DNA from: Pleurotus djamor
Lineage: Eukaryota > Basidiomycota > Agaricomycetes > Agaricales > Pleurotaceae
Reading direction: 5' to 3'
Length of the DNA stretch: 64,000 nt
Assembly (NCBI GenBank): GCA_029747585.1
Contig: JAPEVF010000023.1
Span: 62,001 to 126,000, forward strand
Position 1 is the stretch's first letter; each line of letters begins with the position of its first letter. Made by a program: the position numbers and the translations under genes. Below are positions 10,531 through 22,226 of the stretch, in pieces. The notes beneath the pieces are model-generated. The model did no database searches. It saw nothing but the letters and a program-made list of their open reading frames with translations, and was not told the DNA's origin.

Positions 10531-13223
10531 TTACCACCATCTAGGGCATGCACTGGGACTGGTCCCAATATTAGGACTCTCAAACAAAAGGGAACTACGA
10601 GTCTTCCCAAACAGTCCACCAGGACTTTCTTGGGTTCCCATGCGACTCAGTTCTTCATCCAACAGGTTGCTAGGATCGTGAGGATCGAAGATGCCCCTGG
10701 ATAAGGGAGTGCGGAATGGGGATAGGTTCACACCATTGGAAGGTGTTCGAAGCGGAGATTCCATGAAACCTGACGAGGGGAATACAAGCTTCCTTGGAGT
10801 GACTGGATTGAACGGTCCAGAGGCCTGAGGACTCCGTTTCTTAGGCGGAGTGCGGAGGATATCGGGTTCTTTGGCGTCGCTGGCGTTTTCATCACCACGC
10901 GTTCCAAGTACAACTTCGCCAAATCTATTGAAGGCGACGATAGGAGGAGGATCTAGATTGGACTTATAATGCGCCAAACTTGCACTTGGACTCATATGGA
11001 GACCTTTGTGGGAAAGTGGCGTATGAGTGGGGGAGATACGATGGGTTTGGGGAGGGGTGACGGGTATGGAAACGGGCTTGGGGGGAGGGGTGCTTGGACG
11101 AGCAGGGGTAGAAGATAGAAGAGTGGATGCCGAAGGTTTTGATGAGGCCGGTGTCGGGGAAGAAGGAGCAATCGGGAAGGAATAAGGCTTCTTGTTCCTG
11201 AGACCAGCCGTAGGTCCATCGTAATCCAAAATAAGACTGGGCTCAAGTGAGGCGACACCACTGCCCCAGTCCCTGACCGGACGAAGAGATCCTTCTGCAA
11301 AGAGCGTGTTGTCTGTAGATTTATCTTCGATTTGACCGATGGCTTCGATGTCATCGATGCCAACAGCGTGCGGCGGGGAACTGGCGAGGCGGCCAAGCTT
11401 CGACCTGACAGTAGGAAGATCTGACCCTACAGGGCTAGACGAGCGATTAGGAGTAAGCTCTGGTACGGGGGGCGTAGCTTCCGAGGACTGCGACGCAAGA
11501 GCTTTAGCGTGAGGTTGCGGTTGTGTTTCCGGTGTACTGACAGGTAGGTGCTGAGAGGCAGAGGATGACGACGCTACTTGGCGATATGCAGCTGTAGGTG
11601 GCAAAGGCGGAAAGATGACGTCCGATGGTGCAGGTTGTTGGAATGATGCAGTGATACAAGTCTGGAAATAAGGTTGATGACAAGGCGTAGCATGGGAGAT
11701 GGGTGGAAATATGGGGTGCGTCGGTTGTGTGACAGTGGGGAACAGATAGCCAGTGGGTCCAGAGTCAACTGTTTTCTCCCGTTTGAGTTTCTTCGCCTTG
11801 CGCTCTTGCTCATTATCTGCGTCACGTTTACGGACCCTGGAACGCGAATTCTCAACACCAACTCGACCGCCATTCATGTCTTTACATAAGTGCTTTTTAA
11901 AGCCCTTGTCAGCAAAACAGGGCAGATCCTCGTCCCAGATCGCCCAAAATGATCGGCCGACAGTGCGTTCCCTGGGTACTTTACGGAAGACGACGGTTGT
12001 GCTGAGGACATGGCGAATGCTGTTCATCCAGGTAGTCTCTCCTCGCTTGAAGTAAGGATATACGATCGTGATCCAGTCGTAGATCTCTTGAAGAGTGAGG
12101 CGATGTTCTGGGGAGGATATGATAGCTTGACCTATCAGAGCGGCATACGACTGATCGGGTTTAGTTTTCGAATACGGGCCAGGAGGTAGAGTGTAAGGGA
12201 GTTCTGAGTAGTCTTCTTCAAGGGGGGCAGGCCCCATAGGACCAGGAGAAGATACTAAATTAACAATTGGTTTGTTCGGGGAGGAGAGAGGGGAGGAGCT
12301 GGCAGGAGAAGATGATCTAGGCAGAGGAGAACGGGTTTCAACGCGATGTTCTGAGTACGAACGGCGGAAATGGGGCGTGACAGGCGTGTCCACCGACGGC
12401 CCCTTATCCAAAGTACTCAAAGCCTGGGGTGGTGGGAAGAGGGGAGGTAAAGGATGAGAAAACTGGTTGCGGACAACGTAATGTGAGTGAGACGCGGCTG
12501 GCTTCTTTTATAAGTTGGAGATCAGTCCTCAAGATCACCAAGCTTAAGATTCACTCACTTGGACATCCACTGAGCCATTTGGGGGGTACGAATGATCTCG
12601 ATAGTAATTTCCTTTTTGCGGAGTGATAGGCGGCGTCTGGGAACGGAGATGTGAGTGTCGTGAGGGGATGGGAGACAGAAACGCGTGCAACGAACCTGAC
12701 GGGCTTCCAGCCTGCTGTCTACGCTCGCTGCGGGGACATGTACGCGTCGATTATCGCGCGACGACATGAAAGTGTCGAGGCTTAGGGAGTGCGATAGAGC
12801 GGGCAGGGGAGGGGAGAGGGTATCGCTCGCTCGTGCAGTGTCATCCTTCCCCTTGTCTTTCCTCTGCCTCTTCTCCCTTCTGTTCTGTCTATGCTGACGC
12901 TCCAGGACCATTTCCATGCTGCCAATCTGTCGGAGGGGAACGGCGATTTCGACAGGCTCTCTCTTGACAGGATCATTCAGAGGAGACGCGTCCCGAAACG
13001 AAGTAGACCTGGACCGAGACATAGAACGCGCCATGTTAGATGCCGACCTTGAAGAGGTGGCCCCCGCCGTCGTTGTTGTTGTGCTGGCGGCTTCGAAGGG
13101 GCTCGACGTGTCGGCTGTTAGGAACCGGCGCATTTGGTCACTTCGTTGCATCAAGTCTTCGCGGGTCAGCCCTAGGGTCTCCAAGAGCTTGGAGATGGGC
13201 GAGGTATTGGAATCTGTATCCAT
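10531..13223 (-). CDS. Forkhead transcription factor with long N-terminal extension
   Basis: DNA-binding regulator with one forkhead (winged-helix) domain. Two open stretches that look like separate genes join as one: exon 1 13223-12696 (starts MDTDSNTSPISKLLETLG), exon 2 12636-12559 and exon 3 12504-10531. All three are in phase and give 859 residues. The apparent methionine of the downstream frame is a TTG codon. The forkhead domain, near residues 310-420, contains KPDQSYAALIGQAI, GETTWMNSIRHVLS and VGRSFWAIWDEDLPCF. The usual HNLS of the recognition helix is HVLS here. The N-terminus has a helical SKLLETLGLTREDL stretch and an SR-rich segment, with a SUMO-type VKRE motif. The C-terminal half is Pro/Ser/Thr-rich with many SP/TP sites, suggesting CDK-type control as in Hcm1/Fkh proteins. 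Assignment within forkheads is uncertain. Confidence 0.85.
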
Positions 13224-13694
13224 GTGGGGGGATTCTGGTGATACAGTATTGCAGACGAATAAGACCTTGGATAAGAAAAATTGCCGCAATGGAGGGAACG
13301 GGGAAGGAAAAGATGAACAAAACTATGAACAACAAGCCCCTACAACACCACGCCCAATGAACAAAAGGAAGGCGAGGACGGGGAGGAGGAGGGGGATGAG
13401 ATGGGCGGTGGTGAAGGGAGAGGACAAGATGTCCACTGTGGAAAAGTTACTGCAATTCGGCCAAGGCCAATGCCCCAAACAGGGTCCAACAGCTCCGACT
13501 CCGGCCCATGTGGAATTTCCATCACTGATTTTCCATGAAATTTGCAAAATACGGTAGATATATAATTATATACAACGGCGATATGACCTCTGCTCATGAG
13601 ATAAGACAACCCGCAGGACACGCACATTTTGTGCTCATTTCAAGGTGCAAACTCTACAGCTCAAGGTCAGTTCCAGGAAATCTCAAAGGCTATG
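13224..13694. other. Spacer between forkhead promoter and DNA ligase IV 3' end
   Basis: 471 bases between two minus-strand genes. It should contain the forkhead promoter and the 3' UTR of the ligase. No TATA box or coding exon is evident; open frames here are short and antisense. Confidence 0.45.
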
Positions 13695-16600
13695 CTAGGT
13701 CAACGTACCGTCCTCATCTAGTAGGGTGGCTTCGTCCAAGCACGCCTGTATATATTCCGAGATGATCAGGCGTCGCCGCCTTGGCCTGGAGGAGTTGACT
13801 AAGTCGAATAATCGAGCATGGAAATAGATGACGGAACTTACTTGGAGGTCCTCTTCATCAACTCAACCCTGCGACTATCATCACGCTTGTCAATTATGAT
13901 ATGCGTTAGCTTGGGATCGTCCAGGCCAACGATCTTGCCACCATTCTCCGTGACCAGCCGCGAAACTTCATCGAGACTATGGGTTTGTGGGTTTAACGGA
14001 CACACCAAAGAGCAATCATAGCAACTCGCCTCTGACTGATGGCATTCTCATACTTGCTCTTGGCGGACATACCATGTTGACGCGCATTCGAAGGCGAATC
14101 TAGATAAAAGCACCTGTATGTGACTAGTTAGCTGAGATTGAAGGGTACGAATCGGGCTACTTGCAAATGTCGGAAGATTAGATCCTGATCGTATTCCATC
14201 GCATTTTCATCCTCTCCCATCTTAACGTCAATATCTTCATTCTTGACAGGGCGCTCCTCTGGTGTGGTCATGCTTATGTCGTTCTCCACCGTCCCATCCA
14301 CCGGAAGTTCAAGAGCCCCGGAGTCATTGGCTCCGAGGTCCACCCAGTCATCTTCAGGCTCCAACCCGCCATCAACGACGTCGCCCTTATCAGAATCGTT
14401 GTCTGATTCAGTCTCGGAATCATTAAAATTAGTTGGAAGGGGGGTCGTCCGCTCGTCTTTGACAGTGAGCCATTCCGCCATGAGAGGATCCAAAGGCTCT
14501 TCCTTGATTTCTTGTTTGATTTCCTCCTCGTCATCATCCTCCGTTTCGGAATCTTGGGCTCGGTTGCTGGGCCCTGCAGGATGTTCCCCGTCGGCGTCCT
14601 CGTCTTGTTTAATGACATCACCATCACCTTCATTGTACGCCGCGCTTTCCACCCTTTTGGGAGTTGCATGGAAGAAATACCTAGCAGCCGAGAAAGTATC
14701 AGCTTCCACACTTGAATATTAGACTTGAGCAGACCAACCTCTTGTGCAACCCGACAAGATGTCCTTGCCTGACTGAATCTCTGATCCATTCAGGTTTGAT
14801 GATATCGTAGATCCCTTTGTTGATGAGTAACTTCAGGTCATAAGCTGCGAAAGTTTGATTAAATTTGTTTACCCGCGAGGGTTTTCACTTTATGACAGGA
14901 AGAATGCTTACGTGTGCTTGTACCACCATAAACCACGAACAAATTGGGCTGCTCCCTGGCGATCTGGACACACTTGCCACCATTAGCGTGAATCCTTTTA
15001 ACCAAGTTAGTATTAAGCTGTGCTGAGAGGTACGCAGAACGGACAGTTTCATGAGGTCTTTTTTGTCTTTATCGCCTGTTCGTGACTTGGGGTCGGATGA
15101 CACCACTGGCAGCAGGTATTGAAAAAGAGACGAATATCAAGCAAAAGAATGACTCACTAAATTGCATGCCATCAAAGAGGTACCCTTCGATGGGCACTTC
15201 CTTCAAGTTGGCGCCTTGATATTCCGGGAGGACGGTAATCTGCAGCGAGGATGAGCAAGGGCCAATAAAGGGAGTGAATATGCAAAAGACCTTTTTGCTG
15301 ACAACTTTCCGTTTTTTCTTCGTAGCAATACTGCGGAGGCTGAGTACGGATAACGAAAAACAAAGAGTACACAAACCTCGTATCACTAATCTTGCGCTTC
15401 CGCTCGGTCCGTAACGCTTCGAAAACAGCTATAGAAGAAATTTGAAGAAAGCGACAAAAGATAGGCAGGTTACGACCCACCACCAGCGGTCATGCAATCT
15501 GCGAGGGTGAGATCTTGGCGGATCGACAAAGCACGGGGGAATCGCATGGTATACCCAATGTGGTATTGATCTAATACCAGGAAAAATGAACGAATTCGCC
15601 AGATTGAATTAACCTCAGTATCCCGGACGCACCAGAGACAACCACTTCCGCTGCCTTGACTTTAAGGATGAAAGAGCTGTGAAAGTGGTTTGAGGGACTT
15701 ACACCTTCGAACTTTGAGCCCACTTACTCCTCTGGTTCAAGATAGACATCGCCTTTGTCTTCCTGTGTTTTCTTCGCAGTTTGCAACCACTCAGGCGGAT
15801 TTTTGGGATCCCATATCTTCCATGGCTTGTTGCGAACCCATACATAGTCGGCAAAGGAAAGCCCAGAACCTATACGAACGAAGGTGCTGTATCTGGAAAG
15901 AAGTTAGTATGGAGCAGTGAGACTGAGGGTACCACGTACTTCGGCTCGTCGTCGCTGGCACCTCGTCGATCATCGTAAACAGCACAAATAAGGGTAGAGA
16001 CGCCACCACCTCGCTTTCCACTCCCATAGTTACCAGCTTCAGAGACAAGTCCATTAGGCGAGAATACGCAGATTGACTCGAACTCACCAACGACGAGTAC
16101 GTCCACCGTTTCACCCATGTTGTCCTGCAAGGAGTGAGATCGAGCAAAACGGCAATGCGAATGTTAATTGCTTACCATATATTCCGGTTTGACCTGTGCC
16201 GGCGAGTTCGTCATTCTTTCGAAGAAGACACAGGAGCAAAGTTACCTTGATCCAATCCTTATTCCTTCCGTTGAGAACATATTGTGATCCAGGGTGCTTG
16301 ATGACAAGGCCTTCCCCTCGGGAAGCCATCACTTCTTCCATCTTGTCGCGAACATCCTTGGCTGTCCTGCCTTTATACTCATCCACGAACTCGATACGGC
16401 CTTGTATCGGCGTTATACAGTTACGGAGATTCTTCTTTCTAGATTTGGTTGAGCGGCGTAGGATAGACTGGCCGTTCAAATACAGTAAGTCAAAGACTTT
16501 GACTGTTTTAAGACTTAGCATCCAACACATATGCTTTCATCTGAGCCACTTACAGCAAGGACGAGGGTTGAGTTCTTTCTTGGACCGATCTGACCAACGA

Positions 16601-18081
16601 GGTCACCGCCAATGAAGCCAAGAGAGGCGTGCTAACTTACCCAAAGCAGCAGTTTTCAGCGTTCCGAACGGTAGGTTGCGCTCCGACACCGGGTCCCAGA
16701 CCAGCATTTCACCGTCTAAGATGATGCTATGAAGACCGGAGGGGGTGAGTACAAGTGGTGAGAATGAGGGGGAAACTGACTCGTCGATTCGATCATCAAA
16801 GGCTTGGTCAATATATGGCGTCAAGCTGCCAGTCCCGACATGCTTTCCGTACAGGTAGGTGTAATCCTTACCCTTTCTTGAGCAGTAATAAAATTCGTTG
16901 CCTCGTTTATGAAGTTGCATTCGTTCGCCGTCAAGTTTCTCTTCGATAATGAAGTCTTGTCCCCCCATCTCCTTGATAGAGTCCTCAATCTTCTTGGTAG
17001 GACGCTTGCATAGCATAGGTGCGAAGGCGCGGAAGAGCTGAACCTCCTTGTCTTCGTCGTCGAGTCGACGCTCAGGGTCCCACAGCTCCCAAACAACCTT
17101 CTTCAAGTCTGAGCAAGTATTGTAGAGGTCCTGAGCGTCGGGGTGGAAGACTGAGAAGACAGTTGTTTCCTTGACAGAGATATTCATATCTGGCCGAGAT
17201 AATGTCAGACACGCAACTCCGGACCGTAGGAAGACTTGCCTTTAAGAATGATGCGCACTATCCATCGTTGCTCTTCTGGGGTCGACCGATTATAAACACG
17301 CTGCAAGATCTTCGACTGGATATCTCTGCGGGTACTAGAGTATGAGTAAAAAGAAACGACGGCGACCTCAAACTCACTGTTTACCGGAATGAGCAGCTAA
17401 CTCGTCAAGGAGTTGGTTCAATTCCTCAATGGTCAGACTACCCTGGATGACAGAGGAGCGCTTGCTAACGACGTCATACAGGACAGTCGGGAAATCACCA
17501 GAACTTGCCTTGGGAGCTGCGTTAGCTTAATGGACATCTGGAGAAAGCTAAGCGTACATTGCGTTCTGAAGGCCGCTTCCAATTTAGCAAACGAATAGAA
17601 TCGGGGTCACGGGGACCAAGAGGAATCAATTTGATGTATGTTTTGGCTATATTCTTCTCCTTCAGTCCATACACCGCTCGTTCTTTGTCTTTCTGCGCAA
17701 GTTTTAGAGGGAATAAACTGCCTGATAGATAGCGCACACACTTGGGGAAGAATCAACCGGAGGACGGGATATAAGTCGTACCCTTTCTCCTCTCTCCAGT
17801 GCTAATAATAAGTATGTGAGTTAGGAGGAAGTCACAGAGGGCCTTGATGGTCATACGTTGAACCAAGCATCAAGAAGTTTCCTCCTCTTGTCTGGCTTCC
17901 TCTCGCCAGAGAGTCTATCAAACAGACCAGAAAGAACGTGGAAAGGTGCCGTGCCAACATTTTGTGGAGGAGTTGGATAGTTCATTGCATCATCTGAGGT
18001 ATTGGTATTCAGAGCATCTTCATTGGTTCGATTTCGAGGAGAGCCCGGGGCAGACGACGGTGCGGGGGTCGGCTGCATCAT
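13695..18081 (-). CDS. LIG4: DNA ligase IV (non-homologous end joining)
   Basis: ATP-dependent ligase that seals double-strand breaks with XRCC4/Lif1. Many short exons run from MMQPTPAPSS at 18081 to a TAG at 13695. The N-terminal domain holds FHVLSGLFDRLSGERKPDKR. The adenylation core has the lysine motif EEKLDGERMQLH (near 16930), LDGEMLVWD, VFDLLYLNG and SRGEGLVIKHP. The OB fold and tandem BRCT region follow. The second BRCT half (DSPSNARQHG, ENGGKIVGLDDPKLTH) is separated from the first by an acidic insertion of about 150 residues (14128-14670) carrying four consensus SUMO motifs (IKQE, IKEE, VKDE, VKNE). Two introns need GC donors: 14114-14164 (GCAAGT) and 13977-14029 (GCGAGT). With them the BRCT frame is continuous; with nearby GT sites it is lost. 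The last residues (after LLDEDG) are less certain. Confidence 0.93.
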
Positions 18082-18434
18082 GGTTTATTATTGACCGTGA
18101 CAGTAAGAGGTTGAGTGGAGAAGTCACTGGCGAAGTGACTCGCGCGTCAGGAGGAATGACACGATCACGTGAGCACTGCTTTCAGGGGNCCGCAATTTGA
18201 AATTGAAAGCAAGGTTGGTCTTGGCGTTAGACAGTTCGAGACGTCGACGTCTTGACCAGTTCGAAATCGACTGTGCTATAAGTAAGCAATATTTTCTGTC
18301 ATGATGTACTTGCTTCGTGAACCTTAGAGGATGGTGACCAAATTGCCTTTTTCAGTTGACACGATGCATCACGCAGCATCAGTATTAGCGATTGGCAAAC
18401 TTCATTGGAGTGCACCATCATCAAGATCGGGGCC
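18082..18434. other. Divergent promoter between LIG4 and the F-box-like gene
   Basis: 353 bases shared by two divergently oriented genes. It contains an N at 18189 directly after a GGGG run. No TATA box is obvious and no coding exon is seen. Confidence 0.5.
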
Positions 18435-19728
18435 ATGGTTTCTTCCAACAGCGCGACTCGACTTCGTGGGCGTAATATTCCCCAGGTAGATGGAAAAGTT
18501 GCTCGTCTTCAACATAACACATCTGACTATGTTCGATCTTAGTCCCGCTTGCCTGAAAATGCGTTCGTAGACTGCATGACCGCGAGCTACGATATTCACA
18601 GTCGTGTCATCGAAGCTCTAAATCTCGCAGACTTGCGCATGTACTCATGTACATGCACGACCGTCTACGATGAAGTCCAAACGTATTACCATCGAACATG
18701 GTCAATCGATTCCATCCTTGAGCCGTTCATCCCCGCGCAGCACATCCCAGCCTTTCGACGCCTTCAAGCAAGCACAGGGACGGTCATATCAGGATCTGCG
18801 GCCCTCCAATTCTTTACACATACCATATATCCCGAAGCGGACTTGGATCTGTACGTCAATTGCTACAACGCCCGAGAAGTCGGCGACTGGCTTGAAGACA
18901 TCGGATGCACGACCTTGGATGCATCGGGCAATCCGACTTTCTTTGAGGAGCGAATAGCCGCGATCACGGCCACTGATCCAACCCTCTTCGTCAAACCCCC
19001 TGTCATCGCAACCAGGAGGACGGTCGTAGAGGAAGGACAGACTATTCTTTCATCTGACTATAGTTGGTTAGGGATGCGTGCCGTCATCTCATTCCGTTCT
19101 CCCGTTTCAAACTCAAAAATCCAGCTCATCCTGGCCGCACGCAACATCATCAGCGTGATTCTCAACTTTCATTCTAGTGAGTTCAATCTGCCTTTCGAAA
19201 TATCTTGATTTTCTCATCAAAGATACCCAAAACAGCCGTCGTCACAAATCTGATCACTGCGTTTCGTGCCTATTCTCTGTTCGGTGCGGAGACTTTGGAC
19301 CGAAAGCTGTCTTTGATCATTGGCTCCCGTTGGACCGAATTTGAGGATCCCCAAAAAACGGTAGCTGCCAGGCAGAAGTACATACGCCGCGGGTGGAAAA
19401 TGGTCTACAATCGTTCCGAGGCACTAGAACGTCGTTCGTTCAGGCCAGGCAAACGTCGAGTAGGGGATAAGAAGTGTTGGATTGTGAATCTCCCCCCAGT
19501 TGAAGGCTGTGACTACGACGATTACGGGGAACTGCTTGAGAGGAACTCATGGGTCATGGGATATGGCGGTGTTGACGCGAAAGCTAAAATGCGATATGAA
19601 CTGTAAGCAACGTCCTATCTCTTGATACCTCGCCCATAACATTCAAAACCATGTACAGGGTCGAAGCGGAAGAGCAAATTCTCATGAGGCCACCAACTGG
19701 AAGAAGGGCGACGATTGGTATAGTTTAG
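18435..19728 (+). CDS. F-box-like / nucleotidyltransferase-like protein of unknown function
   Basis: Not a characterised family, but the pattern is common among Agaricomycete hypothetical proteins. Exon 1 (18435-18485) begins MVSSNSATRL; exon 2 from 18543 continues RLPENAFVDCM and ALNLADLRMYSCTC, resembling a degenerate F-box. A central segment SGSAALQFFTHTIYPEADLDLYV resembles a nucleotidyltransferase-fold core (Gly-Ser followed by an Asp-x-Asp pair); activity is not shown. After the intron that ends just before 19236, the protein continues VVTNLITAFRAYSLFGAETL; that acceptor is chosen because it preserves phase. A final small exon after a GTAAGC donor ends RRATIGIV. It is divergent from LIG4. 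Presence of a real gene is likely; function is not known. Confidence 0.7.
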
Positions 19729-19932
19729 AAGTTATCGTGTGTATTTTGTCGACGTGCTAAAATTGATAGGTAAGATAGGAAGTAAGAGATAAATATGTAC
19801 AGTGTAAAAGAGCGTATATTCCAAAAGGCCTATTCCAAGAGTTGGTGTATTGAACGAAAGAGAAATGAGGGCCAAACGGCCACCCAATGGTCGCCTTTTC
19901 AATCGATAAATATGGGACCCCTATGTTCCTTT

Positions 19933-21535
19933 TTAAAAAGGGGGATTGGCAAGCTCGATCAGTTGCTCGAAGTATTCTTGGAACCATTCACCAGCCTCTG
20001 GGGCTGGGATCAAAGACGTTGGGCTTCCACAAGCCTCATCGAAGCGGACTGCGGTAGTATCACTGGTGCCGTCACCCTCTCCACCGGGCTTAGCCCAGAC
20101 AATGGCATCAATGAGAGGATCGGGCGTGGCAGCGGTAGGGCGTGGTCCAAAGCCAGCTTGCTGAGAATTGAAATTATGGTCAATGTATGGATAGTTATGT
20201 GGTAATAGATATCTCACCTTGTTGTTGCACCAGTCACCACCCGATCTCAGGTAGTCTTGTTGACCTGAGCGTCCTTGGTCGACGATGAAGTGTGCGGGGA
20301 ATCCTCGTGCCTAAGAGTATCAACACGTCAATAAGATATCCACAGCAAATATCGTGTCCGTAGCCGCTGACCGTGAGCAGAGGAGCCAAGTTTTGGATGT
20401 AGATGAGTTCATCATAGCCGAAGTTTGTGGCATTTCCAAGACCATTATAGTTGGAGACGTTCGTAGCGACTCCACGGACGGCTGCTGAGGGGTTGAGAGC
20501 CTTAGCCTGGCTGAGGATCTCGGCAAGAATGTCGGCGGTGGGCCCAAGATTGTCTGGCCATCCGAGCCAGGCAGCGTGAGCACCATCCAAGTAGATGTAG
20601 ACGTTGGGAAGTTTGCTATTTGCGCACAGGTCAGCCGATCGAATTGCAATGGCGAGTCGCGACCCACCTCAGTTCAGCCACGGCGAAAGCGGAAGCACGG
20701 ACGTGGACCTCGGCGGCTCCAGCACACTTGGGAACGCTCTGGTTGCTGACAACTAACGACTCGTAAGATTCAAGTACAGTGCAAAGAGTAGACCGAGCAT
20801 ACGGTTGCCAACTGAATCGGTCTCAAGACCAATCACGACGGTGACATCTGGGAAACGCTGAATTTCACTGGCGACGCGCTTGATGTAGGCCTCGTATCTC
20901 GACTCTCCGGCGTCGGCAATGCTCAGCTCTCCAGCAGATGCAGCAGCGGAGCAGTCACTTACAACAGGGCACGGGTCAACAAGATATCGAGGAACTTTGG
21001 ACGAACCTGACTTACCGATCCGGAAGGTTGTAAACTTCGATATTTACGACTTGTTTGCGGCCAGTGGAAGCTTCGATGTCTCGGGCATCTTGCAAGTACG
21101 TGCTGATGGTGGGGACAGCAGCGGTGTCGGAGATCCAGATGAAGGTCGGGACCTTTAAGAAGAGTTCAGGAGATTGATATCAACGTGAGTCGCCGCGATA
21201 CTACCTCTGCAACAGCAAGCGCTTTGTCCGCCAGCTCATTGTCCCCCCGAGCCCTTATTGTTGCCGCCGCCGCGACGACTGAGAGCGAAATATCAGAATT
21301 GACTGAACTGAAAAGAAAACAAGGACGAACCTTTGTCGCCGTAGACAGGGCTGACGTATCTAGTAGCGAAAACATGATTGAATTCGCGTCCTCCAGCAAA
21401 TACACATAAGAAGCCGACTCACTGGTCACCCAACAAGTAGGGGTTGTCTGTTTGCGCGGCGCGTGAAACCAATGGTGTGGCAATCGAGCCAACGATTGCG
21501 CAGAGCAGCGAAGCGAAAGTGGCAGACAATTTCAT
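19933..21535 (-). CDS. Glycoside hydrolase family 6 (cellobiohydrolase II type), no CBM1
   Basis: Secreted inverting cellulase releasing cellobiose from non-reducing ends of cellulose. The N-terminus MKLSATFASLLCAIVGSIA is a signal peptide, and the catalytic domain begins almost at once (NPYLLGDQYVSPVYGDK). There is no cellulose-binding CBM1 or Ser/Pro linker. Catalytic-site segments are visible: VYNLPDRDCSAAASAGE (the Asp-rich loop, joined across an intron), ETDSVGN (equivalent of the general-acid EPDSL segment), YLDGAHAAWLGWPDN by context, and WAKPGGEGDGTSD. The C-terminus is ELANPPF, at the usual end of the family. At least seven introns are present. Single-domain GH6 enzymes occur among Basidiomycota. 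TATA and several Cre1/CreA-type sites lie upstream, consistent with glucose repression. Confidence 0.92.
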
Positions 21536-21548
21536 TGATGGTGTTGGT

Positions 21549-22062
21549 GTGGGGGAAGGGAGAGGTAAGCAGCGGGGGAGCTTGAATTCGAAGAGGAACG
21601 CCAGAGGCATCTTCTTTATACCTCACCGGGATGACCATCGTTCCCGGGTTGTCGTCAGAGGTAGCACGCAAAAACCTACAAAGTCCAGCATATAATTGTT
21701 CCGGCTTCAGGCCTCAGCAGGCTTGTCGAGAGACTGGGGTCAGTACCGGGAATAACAATCTCAGGTACGGACAAGCATCGAAAAGCACGTATGTTGGGCA
21801 CAAAACCCGCAGCTTGGCATGACTGACGAGAGGAAAGCAATGCGGGGTGTACTCCGAGAGAGCATCGGCACCTACTCGGGTATATCTTCGGGAGATTCAG
21901 ATGGGCCAAGTTTTCCACGTCACTAGGGCGAGCCTGAGCGCATGAGATCTGTCGCAAGCTGTTGCGCCATGAATTCAAGGAAAGACGACTAAGCATCGTA
22001 GAAAGGGATCCAAGCACGCCGGAAGGTGTCCCTTGGCATGCTCACGCGTAGGTATACCGGGG
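21549..22062. promoter_or_regulatory. Cluster of Cre1/CreA-type (SYGGRG) sites
   Basis: Matches to the fungal carbon-catabolite repressor consensus SYGGRG occur at 21549-21554 (GTGGGG), 21572-21577 (GCGGGG), 21734-21739 (CTGGGG), 21842-21847 (GCGGGG) and 22057-22062 (CCGGGG). The first two fall between TATA box and ATG. The motif is short and degenerate, so individual sites may be chance. Their presence upstream of a cellulase is what makes glucose repression plausible. Confidence 0.35.
21614..21620 (-). promoter_or_regulatory. TATA box (TATAAAG) of the GH6 gene
   Basis: TATAAAG on the minus strand lies about 80 bases before the GH6 start codon at 21535, a typical distance for fungal cellulase genes with a short 5' leader. 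Confidence 0.55.
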
Positions 22063-22226
22063 AATATCCGTTCCCCAGAAGTCTTCTTGTTCAAGCGTTT
22101 TTCTTGTCTCACCACGGCGTGGCGATGAACTGGCGACCTGGATATATGGTCACTCGATGACGAAATTGTATGATAATCCATGTAAAATGTGTGATGTTAC
22201 AATATGAAAAGATGAAGGCACGCATT

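Larger units (their letters stand above)
21536..22226. other. GH6 promoter region and 3' end of ARPC2
   Basis: 691 bases upstream of the cellulase and downstream of ARPC2, both on the minus strand. The TATA box and putative carbon-repression sites are listed separately. No coding exon is convincing. Confidence 0.5.

Noticed and set aside
10531..12420. Forkhead frame as a gene of its own starting at 12420
   Set aside because: The first codon is TTG and the upstream sequence continues in phase through two introns to a real ATG at 13223.
12916..13557. Plus-strand 213-codon open frame
   Set aside because: Antisense to the forkhead N-terminal exon, whose phase, splice sites and protein features are consistent; the plus translation has no motif.
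14243..14722. Plus-strand Ser-rich open frame
   Set aside because: Shadow of the acidic insertion of DNA ligase IV: Asp/Glu codons on the minus strand read as Ser/Leu/Val on the plus strand.
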